From the IMG/VR virus record IMGVR_UViG_3300025280_000024, positions 1 to 64,000 of that record: a stretch of 64,000 nt of DNA; one strand, given 5' to 3'. The DNA comes from a virus. The position numbers and the translations under genes are program-made. Every line of letters starts with the position of its first letter. Position 1 is the first letter of the stretch. Shown here piece after piece: positions 6,111 through 12,920 of the stretch. The notes beneath the pieces were generated by a model. The model ran no database searches and had not been told where the DNA came from. It was given only the letters and a program-made list of their open reading frames with translations.

Positions 6111-6305
6111 ATGAAAATGGGTGATTTAGTAAAAGTTTCTGATCGTCATGTAATTTCTTACTATGGTATTGGCGTAGTGATTAAAATCCTTGAAGATTCT
6201 GATATTCGTCTGAGGTTTGCAGACAGACGACCGTTGGCAAAAATTTATTGGAGCGTTCCACAAGAAGTACGAACGTGTTATATTCACACTCTGGAGACAC
6301 TGTGA
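6111..6305 (+). CDS. MKVGDLV-family protein
   Basis: 64 residues: M-K-M-G-D-L-V-K-V-S, Y-G-I-G-V-V-I-K-I-L, I-R-L-R-F-A. This is an outlying member of the array family, lying after the lipoprotein gene. Its stop overlaps the GTG of the next member. Confidence 0.6.
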   Translation: MKMGDLVKVSDRHVISYYGIGVVIKILEDSDIRLRFADRRPLAKIYWSVPQEVRTCYIHTLETL

Positions 6306-6511
6306 AAATAGGTGATCTCGTAAGGGTTAAATATCCGCTTCCGACGCACAATAATCTTTTGTATGCATATTGGGTCAAGAAGCTATCACTATCGAGTGTT
6401 CCCGTGCTTCTGTTATATTATGGAGGTATGGGAGGTTATTGTAAGATTTATTACGATGGACACGAGAGGCGTGTTAGCGAAGATATACTGGAGGTAGTCT
6501 ATGAACGATGA
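6302..6511 (+). CDS. MKVGDLV-family protein (GTG start)
   Basis: 69 residues from GTG at 6302, M-K-I-G-D-L-V-R-V-K, with Y-C-K-I-Y-Y-D-G and a terminal L-E-V-V-Y-E-R. An upstream in-frame ATG at 6248 lies inside the previous gene and was rejected because the family start motif and the overlap both place the start at 6302. It overlaps thyX by 11 bases. Confidence 0.6.
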   Translation: MKIGDLVRVKYPLPTHNNLLYAYWVKKLSLSSVPVLLLYYGGMGGYCKIYYDGHERRVSEDILEVVYER

Positions 6512-7235
6512 ACACAAGAACGTAACAAAATTTCTTTATCACGACAACATTGGTAGAATATCACTCGTGCAGCATTGGGGAACTGATGAAACCATCGTTC
6601 GTGCTGCACGAGTAAGTTTTGGACAACACAAAGAAATAGACGAATTGAGCGACAAGGACAAGAAACTGATCAAATACTTGATCAAACACAAACATTCATC
6701 AACGCTTGAGCATTGTGGTGCTACTTTCCTTTTTGTTGTTCCTCTTTTTGTTCGCTCTCAACATCATCGTCATCGTACTTGGTCTTACAATGAGATTTCA
6801 AGACGGTATACTGATGTTGATATTAAGTTTTATTCGCCTCAAGCGTTTAGAACACAGCATAAAAGCAATAGGCAAGCGAGCAATACTGGTGAGTTGATCG
6901 ATCCCAAATTGTCGTTTGACGGAACATCTGCCCTGTTTGAACCGCAACCTGCCTCGATTGTTGTGAAGGGTGCTCATAATGGTTGCTTGGAACTTTACAA
7001 TAAACTTATCGAAGCGGGAGTTTGCCGAGAACAAGCAAGAGGAATTCTACCGCAGAATATGTATACAACTTATTATGGCACAGTGAATCTTAACAACCTC
7101 CTAAAATTCATTCACCTCCGCATGCACGAAGGAGCACAATTTGAAATTCAGAAGGTTGCCGAAGCCTGTCTTGAGATTGCGACTGACCTTTGGCCTGTTG
7201 CTGTCAATTCTTATAGGAAAGTAAATAATGAATAA
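6501..7235 (+). CDS. thyX: FAD-dependent thymidylate synthase ThyX
   Basis: This 244-residue enzyme makes dTMP from dUMP using methylene-tetrahydrofolate, FAD and NADPH, supplying dTTP for phage DNA synthesis. The ThyX signature R-H-R-x-x-S-x-N-E-x-S-x-R-Y is seen intact at residues 90-103. Length is typical. C-terminal L-P-Q-N-M-Y-T and H-L-R-M-H-E-G-A-Q are also typical of the family (dUMP and FAD binding region). The ATG overlaps the preceding small gene. The gene lies far from the other dNTP genes (RNR, dUTPase at 24-35 kb) and on the opposite strand, so it is presumably an early function. Confidence 0.96.
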   Translation: MNDEHKNVTKFLYHDNIGRISLVQHWGTDETIVRAARVSFGQHKEIDELSDKDKKLIKYLIKHKHSSTLEHCGATFLFVVPLFVRSQHHRHRTWSYNEISRRYTDVDIKFYSPQAFRTQHKSNRQASNTGELIDPKLSFDGTSALFEPQPASIVVKGAHNGCLELYNKLIEAGVCREQARGILPQNMYTTYYGTVNLNNLLKFIHLRMHEGAQFEIQKVAEACLEIATDLWPVAVNSYRKVNNE

Positions 7236-7434
7236 AATAGAATTAGATGAAGATTACCAAAAAACCCTTGTGGTACTCCTTTACGAACAGGTTATGTCTC
7301 GTATAAACAAACTCAAAGACGATTTAGAAGAATACGGCGGTGTACACATTGGTTACACCAGAGAATTTTTTGATGACATCGCGAAAATAACTCAAAACAC
7401 TATTAAGGAGGAAAAAGATGAGCGAACCAATTAA
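7228..7434 (+). CDS. Hypothetical helical protein
   Basis: A 68-residue charged helical protein overlapping the end of thyX by eight bases. It has a heptad-like centre (V-M-S-R-I-N-K-L-K-D-D-L-E-E-Y). No family recognised. Confidence 0.5.
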   Translation: MNKIELDEDYQKTLVVLLYEQVMSRINKLKDDLEEYGGVHIGYTREFFDDIAKITQNTIKEEKDERTN

Positions 7435-7627
7435 AATTTTAGAAATTGTTGAAAACGAAGATGGCACAGCAGAAGTCAGCCTCGATATCTCGGACGAATT
7501 CCAGGCTTGGTTCAAAAAGAGCCAGGATTTGCAGCGTTGGAGCCCAAAACGATTTGAAAAATGGTTTATCGAGGCATTGACAAAAGGGTTAATGTTGGTA
7601 AACGAAGAGAGCGATGAGAACGACTAA
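7418..7627 (+). CDS. Hypothetical protein
   Basis: A 69-residue acidic protein preceded by AAGGAGGAAAAAG, one of the strongest ribosome binding sites in this region. It combines beta-like I-K-I-L-E-I-V-E-N and an amphipathic helix with several tryptophans. It is the last gene before tRNA-Arg. Function unknown. Confidence 0.55.
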   Translation: MSEPIKILEIVENEDGTAEVSLDISDEFQAWFKKSQDLQRWSPKRFEKWFIEALTKGLMLVNEESDEND

Positions 7628-7674
7628 CCTTAGAGCTTATAAGCGTTAAAGAAGAAAAATCTGTTATGAATTAT

Positions 7675-7746
7675 GCTTCCGTGGTGAAAGGGAAATCACA
7701 AGGGCCTTCTAAGCCCTTATTCCAGGTTCGAATCCTGGCGGAAGTG
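7675..7746 (+). tRNA. tRNA-Arg (anticodon UCU)
   Basis: A 72-nt cloverleaf: acceptor GCTTCCG pairs with CGGAAGT, discriminator G. D stem GTGA/TCAC. Anticodon stem AGGGC/GCCCT encloses CTTCTAA, giving TCT. T arm CCAGGTTCGAATCCTGG. It reads AGA/AGG. Confidence 0.93.
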
Positions 7747-7755
7747 CTTTTTTAC

Positions 7756-7784
7756 TTGACAAAATAGATGACATATGATATTAT
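7756..7784 (+). promoter_or_regulatory. Sigma70-type promoter
   Basis: TTGACA at 7756-7761, 17-bp spacer, TATTAT at 7779-7784. Unlike the other plus-strand promoters it leaves a normal leader of about 25 nt with CGGAGGAAATA before the GTG at 7815. Confidence 0.75.
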
Positions 7785-7814
7785 ATATATACAATCACAA
7801 CAACGGAGGAAATA

Positions 7815-8285
7815 GTGGGACTGATTGAAAAACTACAAGAAGCAAACTTAAGCAGCAGCACCAGAATCAAGTTGCGTTCGGAATATGGCGAAGATGTTGT
7901 CCATGCATGGGATAACTATGAATACGACGTCATTGAACATTCAGATTTAGTGGCTGAATTGACAGCATTGGCCTTACACCCATCCAATAAGAACACTTAT
8001 ATCCTTAATGACTTGCGTCATGACGGGCTCCTGGACGACTACGAGCGAGGCCTGTGGGAATTCGAGGAATACGTTCACGATGTCATATATGAGGAATGCA
8101 GCAACTATGGATGGATCGAGACAGAAACAGAGCAGTATGACCACAAGCGTGGATTCTGCACAGCTTACGTTGAATATGACACAACTGTTGGCAATCTGTT
8201 AAAAAACCTGAGTGATCACGATTGGAATGGTTGGTCTGGACAAGTCGACACCAACCTCGGATCCCTCAAGATCGACAACTACTAA
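7815..8285 (+). CDS. Conserved phage hypothetical protein
   Basis: A 156-residue acidic protein from GTG with ribosome binding site CGGAGGAAATA. It has helical repeats rich in D/E and aromatic residues (W-D-N-Y-E-Y-D-V, L-W-E-F-E-E-Y). No enzyme motif. First gene of the operon driven by the 7756 promoter. Function unknown. Confidence 0.6.
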   Translation: MGLIEKLQEANLSSSTRIKLRSEYGEDVVHAWDNYEYDVIEHSDLVAELTALALHPSNKNTYILNDLRHDGLLDDYERGLWEFEEYVHDVIYEECSNYGWIETETEQYDHKRGFCTAYVEYDTTVGNLLKNLSDHDWNGWSGQVDTNLGSLKIDNY

Positions 8286-8298
8286 ACACGGAGAAACT

Positions 8299-8550
8299 AT
8301 GAGCAACAAATCAACCACAAAAGAACAACGAATCGAAAATCTAATCAAAGCTTTCCATGAAAATGAACTCGCAATGAAACCGTTTAAGGAATTCCGCTCA
8401 GATCTAAAAAAGAGCTACGTCGAAAACAACTGGCTCTCAAAGTCAGAAGTTTCGGCCGCGATTAAAGTATATCGCTTCCTTAAAAGTGATGCTGATTATG
8501 ATCAGTTTCACAGCATCTACATCGAAATGGAAAAGAAGTTTGGACAATAG
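8299..8550 (+). CDS. Hypothetical helical protein
   Basis: An 83-residue protein. The ATG at 8299 follows ACGGAGAAACT and was preferred over an in-frame upstream ATG within the previous gene. It begins M-S-N-K-S-T-T-K-E-Q and is mostly charged helix. No family recognised. The following gene starts 11 bases before its end. Confidence 0.55.
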   Translation: MSNKSTTKEQRIENLIKAFHENELAMKPFKEFRSDLKKSYVENNWLSKSEVSAAIKVYRFLKSDADYDQFHSIYIEMEKKFGQ

Positions 8551-8908
8551 AAGAAACATATTTGTTTATGGAACACTGCGTAAAGGCGAATACAACAATT
8601 GTCTTTTAAAAGGTGCTACGTTCAAGGGAACTTTTAACACCTTGCCAAGATACGAATTGAGGAACTTTGGTGTATTTCCAGGCTTAATGCTGAATGGTTC
8701 AACTTCTGTAAAAGGCGAAGTTTACGAAGTCGATGATGAAACGTTGGATTACCTAGACTATCATGAAGGGCATCCAACGTTTTATTGTCGCTCGTCAATT
8801 AAATTAAAGGATCACTCTGACAACGTAGAAGCTTATATAATAAACAAACACTCTAAATATAACAAAGAACTACCGATCATCCACAGTGGAGATTGGAAAG
8901 AGAGATAA
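8540..8908 (+). CDS. Gamma-glutamylcyclotransferase-like (AIG2/GGCT fold) protein
   Basis: 122 residues from a probable TTG at 8540. The sequence I-F-V-Y-G-T-L-R-K-G-E near the N-terminus is the hallmark substrate-binding loop of the GGCT-like fold, and G-E-V-Y-E-V with D-Y-H-E-G matches its second half, including the usual catalytic glutamate. Members cyclise gamma-glutamyl amines; in phages the substrate is not known. It overlaps the preceding gene. A start at 8486 would add residues encoded wholly inside the upstream gene, so it was rejected. Confidence 0.8.
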   Translation: MDNRRNIFVYGTLRKGEYNNCLLKGATFKGTFNTLPRYELRNFGVFPGLMLNGSTSVKGEVYEVDDETLDYLDYHEGHPTFYCRSSIKLKDHSDNVEAYIINKHSKYNKELPIIHSGDWKER

Positions 8909-8923
8909 TTCATAATAAACTAC

Positions 8924-9142
8924 ATGAAACAAGAAGAATCATCACCATGTGTAATTTGTTATGGAACGGGCCAACAGGCTCTGTTTACATCAGTTGTTTT
9001 GTGTCAATATTGTGATGGTCTGGGTTGGGAACTCTCAACAAGTTATAAGACTTTTTTTGAACATATGAGCAAGCACCAACCCGATTTATTGCTGTCTATT
9101 TCTAAATACTACCTCAACAAGTTAAAAAAGGCAGCAGAATGA
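8924..9142 (+). CDS. DnaJ-type zinc finger protein
   Basis: 72 residues with two C-x2-C-x-G-x-G knuckles (Cys9/Cys12 and Cys27/Cys30), the zinc-binding pattern of the DnaJ central domain. The rest is helical. Single short DnaJ-like zinc fingers are frequent in phages with unknown roles. No J domain is present, so it is not a co-chaperone by itself. It overlaps the next gene by four bases. Confidence 0.65.
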   Translation: MKQEESSPCVICYGTGQQALFTSVVLCQYCDGLGWELSTSYKTFFEHMSKHQPDLLLSISKYYLNKLKKAAE

Positions 9143-9357
9143 GGGGTTACGTCGTGAGTAAACGAGGCACCTTTGGGGTGGTCCAACGAGAATACCGCAC
9201 AGAGTCGGGGGTCGATATGGTCATAATCCGCTGGGGTCCGCTGGGGTGGATCACGCCGGTTAAGAAAAAAGACTGCAAGCCCCTAGCGTCTCGATATGAG
9301 GCAAAAGCTCTCAAAGAGGCAGAGGAATGGCTTAGGGCATTGGAGGAAGCAGAATGA
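9139..9357 (+). CDS. GC-rich SH3-like hypothetical protein
   Basis: 72 residues: M-R-G-Y-V-V-S-K-R-G-T-F-G-V-V-Q-R, V-I-I-R-W-G, then a charged C-terminal helix ending L-E-E-A-E. The early part resembles the MKVGDLV family. Its DNA is clearly more GC-rich than its neighbours. It starts and ends at copies of AGCAGAATGA, as does the next gene. Confidence 0.5.
   Translation: MRGYVVSKRGTFGVVQREYRTESGVDMVIIRWGPLGWITPVKKKDCKPLASRYEAKALKEAEEWLRALEEAE
9342..9357 (+). repeat. 16-bp direct repeat, left copy
   Basis: GGAGGAAGCAGAATGA, identical to 9779-9794. It encodes the end of one gene and the start of the next and contains the ribosome binding site. The two copies flank the GC-rich 9354 gene. Confidence 0.85.
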
Positions 9358-9794
9358 GTGATCGAACAGAGCCGTACTCCATCTGGGTCCTGCTCAACTG
9401 GGACGAGCGGTCCGGCCAAGCGATGCTGTCCGAGAGCCCGAGCAAGGGGCGGCGGATGGGAGACTACGAACGGTCCGCAATCCACTACGAGGCGCAGGCT
9501 GTAGACGGGCACGGCGATAGCTGCCGGTGCCTACCGTGCAGGAACCAGGGGCACGCCCAGGCCTACCGCAAGCTCATCGAGCTTGAGATGGCGGGCACGC
9601 CCATCCTGCATCCTGCCGCATGGAAGGAGGGAGGCAGCAGACCAGTGAAGGATCTAGTCGCGTACCGGGAGGCACTGACGGCGATTCGAGTCGAGGCGAC
9701 CGGAGCCTGGGATGCCTGTCACCCCGTGCTAGAGAAAATCCGAGACATCTGCACGGCTGCTCTGGCTCACTTGAGCGAGGAGGAAGCAGAATGA
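9354..9794 (+). CDS. GC-rich hypothetical protein, possible recent insertion
   Basis: 146 residues. Cysteines in G-D-S-C-R-C-L-P-C-R could bind metal; the C-terminal part is helical and ends L-S-E-E-E-A-E. Base composition is much more GC-rich than the surrounding phage DNA, and codons end in G/C. The gene is bounded by perfect 16-bp direct repeats (9342-9357 and 9779-9794), so it could have been added or removed by recombination without disturbing neighbours. No family recognised. Confidence 0.6.
   Translation: MSDRTEPYSIWVLLNWDERSGQAMLSESPSKGRRMGDYERSAIHYEAQAVDGHGDSCRCLPCRNQGHAQAYRKLIELEMAGTPILHPAAWKEGGSRPVKDLVAYREALTAIRVEATGAWDACHPVLEKIRDICTAALAHLSEEEAE
9779..9794 (+). repeat. 16-bp direct repeat, right copy
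   Basis: GGAGGAAGCAGAATGA, the second copy. A shorter version (GCAGAATGA) lies at 9134-9142, just before the GC-rich 9139 gene, so the whole 9139-9794 patch is bounded by this word. Confidence 0.85.
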
Positions 9795-9997
9795 AAGTAG
9801 GCACACTACTCAAAAGCTTAGACTACGATGATGTAGGGGTCGTATATAAGACCACTCGAAGCCAAATATTTATACATTGGGGTAAATCCAATAAAAAAGA
9901 GTCAATATATATTATGGATCTCAACAAGTGGATTATCGGTGGATATTTAAAAGTGATAGAAACAAGAAGGACGGATCATGAACAAAGCACAGATTAA
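9791..9997 (+). CDS. MKVGDLV-family protein
   Basis: 68 residues from ATG at 9791 (ATGA overlap): M-K-V-G-T-L-L-K-S, D-V-G-V-V-Y-K-T-T, F-I-H-W-G-K, L-K-V-I-E-T. AT-rich DNA resumes here. This dispersed family member follows the GC-rich insert. A longer in-frame start at 9620 is inside the GC-rich gene and was rejected. Confidence 0.6.
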   Translation: MKVGTLLKSLDYDDVGVVYKTTRSQIFIHWGKSNKKESIYIMDLNKWIIGGYLKVIETRRTDHEQSTD

Positions 9998-10175
9998 CAA
10001 GCGAGCAAAGAGAAAACTTCTTTCAAAACAAAAAAGAAAGCAGCGAAACATTCAAAACGTCAAAAGGAAAAAAGCAGAATCTCACAGAAGAGAAAAGCTT
10101 ATGCAGTTTTTCACTAATTTGTCCAAGACAAAACAGAAAGAAATGCTAAAAAACATTAACAAAGAAGAAGAATAG
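9978..10175 (+). CDS. Highly basic small protein
   Basis: 65 residues with a large Lys/Arg content (K-R-A-K-R-K-L-L-S-K-Q-K-R-K-Q-R) and a helical acidic C-terminus. It could bind nucleic acid, by composition only. It overlaps the preceding gene by 20 bases and has GAAGGACGG upstream. Confidence 0.5.
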   Translation: MNKAQINKRAKRKLLSKQKRKQRNIQNVKRKKAESHRREKLMQFFTNLSKTKQKEMLKNINKEEE

Positions 10176-10198
10176 CATATAAAATTCTAATTACTTAT

Positions 10199-10420
10199 AT
10201 GAAGGCACCGATCATAAATACAGGAGATTTAATCCAGTACTCCAAAGGAGGGTTTGGTATAATTACCAGAGTTAATAAAAAAGACAATCTTTATACTATT
10301 ATCTGGACATCTCAAGAACGTGGCGTCGGGCGAAACCTAATCTATGACAAAAATATAGTGGACCACCTTATAAAAAAAGGTGATTGGAAGCATCTTTTAA
10401 ACAAAGGAAAAACACAATGA
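10199..10420 (+). CDS. MKVGDLV-like protein
   Basis: 73 residues: I-N-T-G-D-L-I-Q-Y-S-K-G-G-F-G-I-I-T-R-V, then Y-T-I-I-W-T-S. The G-D-L, G-x-G-I-I and strand-ending tryptophan are placed as in the array family, with an eight-residue extension at the front. It overlaps the next gene through ATGA. Confidence 0.55.
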   Translation: MKAPIINTGDLIQYSKGGFGIITRVNKKDNLYTIIWTSQERGVGRNLIYDKNIVDHLIKKGDWKHLLNKGKTQ

Positions 10421-10665
10421 ATAGACCTTCTGGAAGCATTAGTCACGAAACAGATATGGGTTTAATGGATATGATAGATTTGGTCAGCACTCAAAAAGAT
10501 ATCATAACATTGCTACGGCGATACGAAGGGCACCAAATGACAGTGACAGAAGAAATCAGTTTTTTTCAATATCTTGTTGATGCCGGCCTTGTTTGGGCTA
10601 TGCCATCCAAATACGTTTCAGTAGCAAAAGAGATGCTTAAAAAAAGATTTATTTATCTCAATTAA
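10417..10665 (+). CDS. Hypothetical protein
   Basis: 82 residues from ATG at 10417, preceded by AAAGGAAAAACACA. Helical, with L-M-D-M-I-D-L-V and E-E-I-S-F-F-Q-Y-L-V. It resembles small phage proteins that follow a similar L-x-x-L-x-R-Y-E-G pattern, but no family can be named. It ends just before the 10669 promoter. Confidence 0.5.
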   Translation: MNRPSGSISHETDMGLMDMIDLVSTQKDIITLLRRYEGHQMTVTEEISFFQYLVDAGLVWAMPSKYVSVAKEMLKKRFIYLN

Positions 10666-10668
10666 CCC

Positions 10669-10697
10669 TTGACAAGTATAACTACCTGTGATATCAT
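10669..10697 (+). promoter_or_regulatory. Sigma70-type promoter
   Basis: TTGACA at 10669-10674, 17-bp spacer, TATCAT at 10692-10697. The ATG of the next gene is at 10704, so the transcript should begin at or within a base of the start codon (leaderless). Confidence 0.75.
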
Positions 10698-10703
10698 TAT
10701 AGA

Positions 10704-11291
10704 ATGAAAGAAAAAATCAACCAACTTACAAAAATAGTAAACCACCTGACTGCAGTGGAACTAGCATTTTTCAACTCAGTCAAATGTAAAACTTCCTTTT
10801 CTCCTCCGCAAACAACAACGATCAACCATCTTTACAGCAAATATTGTGAAGATGGGTGGAGAACAAACTATGATGATAGAAAGCGAAGAATTATGAAGAG
10901 TTGTGCTGAGTTTTGGGTAAACAATCCCCCAAAGCTCAGTGAGTTGGCTGCTCAAGTGCTGAATAATCCCGACTTTGTCCCAACCAAAGATCAATACAAA
11001 GAAATGTGCGAGAGCAAAGAAGCTCGCAACTTTCTCAATCCCGAGGGAGCCAAACCGTTGTATCCTGCCGGGAGCTTAGTTAAAGTTTCGCGCATATCTT
11101 CAGGTCCTGGTCAATGGGGCGAGGCCTTCATAGGAAAATTTGGAGTCGTCATTCGAGTACGAAAGAACGAACAGGTTTACCCAAGTCACAATTCCGATTT
11201 TTTATATCATGTCTTATTGCAAGGATCAACGGGAATGATAATGTTCCCAGAAAGAGACATAAAATTAATTGAGGTTCAAAATGAGAGTTAA
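10704..11291 (+). CDS. Hypothetical protein with C-terminal SH3-like segment
   Basis: 195 residues. The first ~120 are helical with no recognised motif; residues ~122-190 read A-G-S-L-V-K-V-S-R, F-G-V-V-I-R-V-R, L-Y-H-V-L-L-Q-G-S, D-I-K-L-I-E-V, the same ordered elements as the stand-alone MKVGDLV proteins. It therefore looks like a fusion of a helical domain with a family module. No ribosome binding site precedes the ATG; it lies at the promoter's expected start site. Confidence 0.6.
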   Translation: MKEKINQLTKIVNHLTAVELAFFNSVKCKTSFSPPQTTTINHLYSKYCEDGWRTNYDDRKRRIMKSCAEFWVNNPPKLSELAAQVLNNPDFVPTKDQYKEMCESKEARNFLNPEGAKPLYPAGSLVKVSRISSGPGQWGEAFIGKFGVVIRVRKNEQVYPSHNSDFLYHVLLQGSTGMIMFPERDIKLIEVQNES

Positions 11292-11613
11292 TATTACATA
11301 TTCAGTTGAAATGGACAAAATTCCGGAGAAAGTTTCCGACTTTCTTTTAAATGCTGCCGTTAAATCTTCTGAATTAGTTCGTGATTTAAACGAAATGGTG
11401 GTTGACATGTGCAATGACTTTTCAATTGAAAAACATTTAGAACGTATGGATAAAATACGTCTTGAACTTGCCGGCATAGACCATACAATGTTAGATTGTT
11501 CTGAAATATTACACGGATATCAAAAAGCTTTGGTTCAACTAAGAGAACCACAAATATCAACAGAGGAAAATCACCATGACGAAACAAGAAATGAAAAAGC
11601 TGAAGGGGGGTGA
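11281..11613 (+). CDS. Hypothetical helical protein
   Basis: 110 residues from ATG at 11281, with TTGAGGTTC upstream. After a short beta start (M-R-V-N-I-T-Y-S-V) it is helical with heptads, possibly coiled coil. An in-frame ATG at 11269 is weaker. It overlaps the next gene by 38 bases. Confidence 0.5.
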   Translation: MRVNITYSVEMDKIPEKVSDFLLNAAVKSSELVRDLNEMVVDMCNDFSIEKHLERMDKIRLELAGIDHTMLDCSEILHGYQKALVQLREPQISTEENHHDETRNEKAEGG

Positions 11614-11815
11614 TTTAATTTATTTGCCATCTGCGGTAACACTGTATAAATTTAACAAGGAAAACCCCTGTGTACATCAGGCAACCACAACACTTAAGCC
11701 AGTGACAACGGCATTTGTCAACCGATATAATAATCTTTGTGGTGTTCTATATAATGGAGAAATTTGGAGTGTTAACTCTCAAAATATATTTTTAGTAGGG
11801 GAACAACATGATTAA
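11576..11815 (+). CDS. MKVGDLV-like hypothetical protein
   Basis: 79 residues with L-K-G-G-D-L-I-Y-L-P and N-L-C-G-V-L-Y-N-G-E-I-W followed by N-I-F-L-V-G. It is a plausible distant relative of the array family. Preceded by AGAGGAAAATCACC. Function unknown. Confidence 0.45.
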   Translation: MTKQEMKKLKGGDLIYLPSAVTLYKFNKENPCVHQATTTLKPVTTAFVNRYNNLCGVLYNGEIWSVNSQNIFLVGEQHD

Positions 11816-12104
11816 ATTGATTGAAGTATATAGAGAGAAAGGGTTTGGTGGAAGTAGTGGGTTTAAGATGAGAGAAGTATATATAAATCCCAGCCACGTC
11901 ATCTGTATGTATGATGACCTTTCAATGAAAAAGGGTCTTCTTGAGGGGTTGTTACCACAAGACCTCGACAAACGACAACTATTCACCAAGTTGCGTCTTA
12001 ATCAAGGTCAATCCTTGCACCAAATCACTGTTGTCGGCAGCACCAATATCATTAGCGAGAAACTGGGTCGGCGCGCCGACAAACGACAAATACTGCACGA
12101 TTAG
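11808..12104 (+). CDS. Conserved phage hypothetical protein
   Basis: 98 residues: M-I-K-L-I-E-V-Y at the start, R-E-V-Y-I-N-P-S-H-V-I-C-M-Y, and L-H-Q-I-T-V-V-G-S near the end. The sequence of strands resembles small FlbD-like or phage regulator-sized proteins in which an I-N-P-x-x-I strand precedes a V-x-x-S-x-x-x-I strand. Function unknown. GGGGAACAAC precedes the ATG. Confidence 0.5.
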   Translation: MIKLIEVYREKGFGGSSGFKMREVYINPSHVICMYDDLSMKKGLLEGLLPQDLDKRQLFTKLRLNQGQSLHQITVVGSTNIISEKLGRRADKRQILHD

Positions 12105-12149
12105 AGGCACCAACGAAGGTTTTACCAATCTGCCCGCCTAGTTACTTAT

Positions 12150-12533
12150 GTGAGCGATTCGAAGCATACATATAATGCTCCCAATATAACACAAGATCTA
12201 GAAGCCCAAGAAGACTCTTGGGAACAACACGATAACTTAAGCGAAAATCAAAAGCTTTTTCTAGAAGCCTCAAAAGAAACATCAAATAAAATTACACGCG
12301 TTGTGAGTCAACAAAAAATACACTTTGAACAACAGTTACGTCGACAAAAAAACAACACCAAAGGTTTAGTTATCCCTTATTTAGAACCCCACGTTCCAGA
12401 AATAGAAATTAATAAATTAGACTCTGGCGGCTTTGAAGTTAAAGTCACAATCTCTGGCGATGGAGACACTACATCTTCGGCAATCAGAGATTTGATGTTA
12501 ACAACGTTCAAAGTGTTGGAAAAATTGATATGA
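12150..12533 (+). CDS. Hypothetical protein
   Basis: 127 residues from GTG. The N-terminal 80 residues are polar and helical (glutamine and glutamate rich); the C-terminal part has beta strands F-E-V-K-V-T-I-S-G and a final helix. No known family. The stop overlaps the next ATG (ATGA). Confidence 0.5.
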   Translation: MSDSKHTYNAPNITQDLEAQEDSWEQHDNLSENQKLFLEASKETSNKITRVVSQQKIHFEQQLRRQKNNTKGLVIPYLEPHVPEIEINKLDSGGFEVKVTISGDGDTTSSAIRDLMLTTFKVLEKLI

Positions 12534-12739
12534 AAGATGATATCACGTTTAGTAAAATATTATTTTTCATCGTGGCAATAACAGCGTTGCTTTTTATTAT
12601 GTTTGGTTTAAAATGTGATAATAAGAATACAGAACAACTCTTAGATATAAAACCAGTGAGTCAACCAACAATAGAAGGAACTGGAACTTCACCACGGTAT
12701 TGTCGCGAACCTGTCTGTGATCCACTAACTGATAACTGA
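12530..12739 (+). CDS. Small membrane-anchored protein
   Basis: 69 residues with one N-terminal membrane segment (about residues 9-26, I-L-F-F-I-V-A-I-T-A-L-L-F-I), then a polar exported tail with cysteines near the end. It could be a spanin-like or other envelope protein, but there is no clear lipobox and the family is not recognised. It is the last plus-strand gene and meets a small minus-strand gene tail-to-tail, overlapping it by 15 bases. Confidence 0.55.
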   Translation: MKDDITFSKILFFIVAITALLFIMFGLKCDNKNTEQLLDIKPVSQPTIEGTGTSPRYCREPVCDPLTDN

Positions 12740-12856
12740 AGCAAGAATAATGAAAACATCCAATGTATCTACTGGAACAAAGCGTTCAGGTTCGACAAAA
12801 CCACCATTTAGAATTTCAAAAAAATTAATCAAATACTTTTTAATGATATGAATCAT
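12725..12856 (-). CDS. 43-residue hypothetical protein
   Basis: ATG at 12856 preceded by GGGAGG six bases upstream. The product starts M-I-H-I-I-K-K-Y-L-I and is hydrophobic, with P-V-D-T-L-D-V-F-I-I-L-A at the end. The candidate late-promoter word CTATTTAT lies 28 bases upstream. Its 3' end overlaps the converging plus-strand gene. Small but well supported by its signals. Confidence 0.55.
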   Translation of the reverse strand: MIHIIKKYLINFFEILNGGFVEPERFVPVDTLDVFIILASVIS

Positions 12857-12883
12857 GATTTTCCTCCCTTGGAAAATATCTTA

Positions 12884-12891
12884 ATAAATAG
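12884..12891 (-). promoter_or_regulatory. Candidate phage promoter word CTATTTAT
   Basis: CTATTTATTAA on the coding strand, in the leader of the 43-residue gene. It is one of several copies in the same orientation before virion-region genes (others near 16.65, 22.93, 55.04, 58.08 and 62.13 kb). Confidence 0.4.
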
Positions 12892-12920
12892 GTAGTTAAA
12901 AGCAATTTGATTAATTTTTA

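Noticed and set aside
8486-8539. Upstream ATG for the GGCT-like gene
   Set aside because: The added residues are encoded fully inside the preceding gene and do not look like protein of this family.
12740-12920. GGTTCGACAAAACC near 12,789 considered as part of a tRNA
   Set aside because: No acceptor or anticodon stems can be formed around it; the region encodes a small minus-strand gene.
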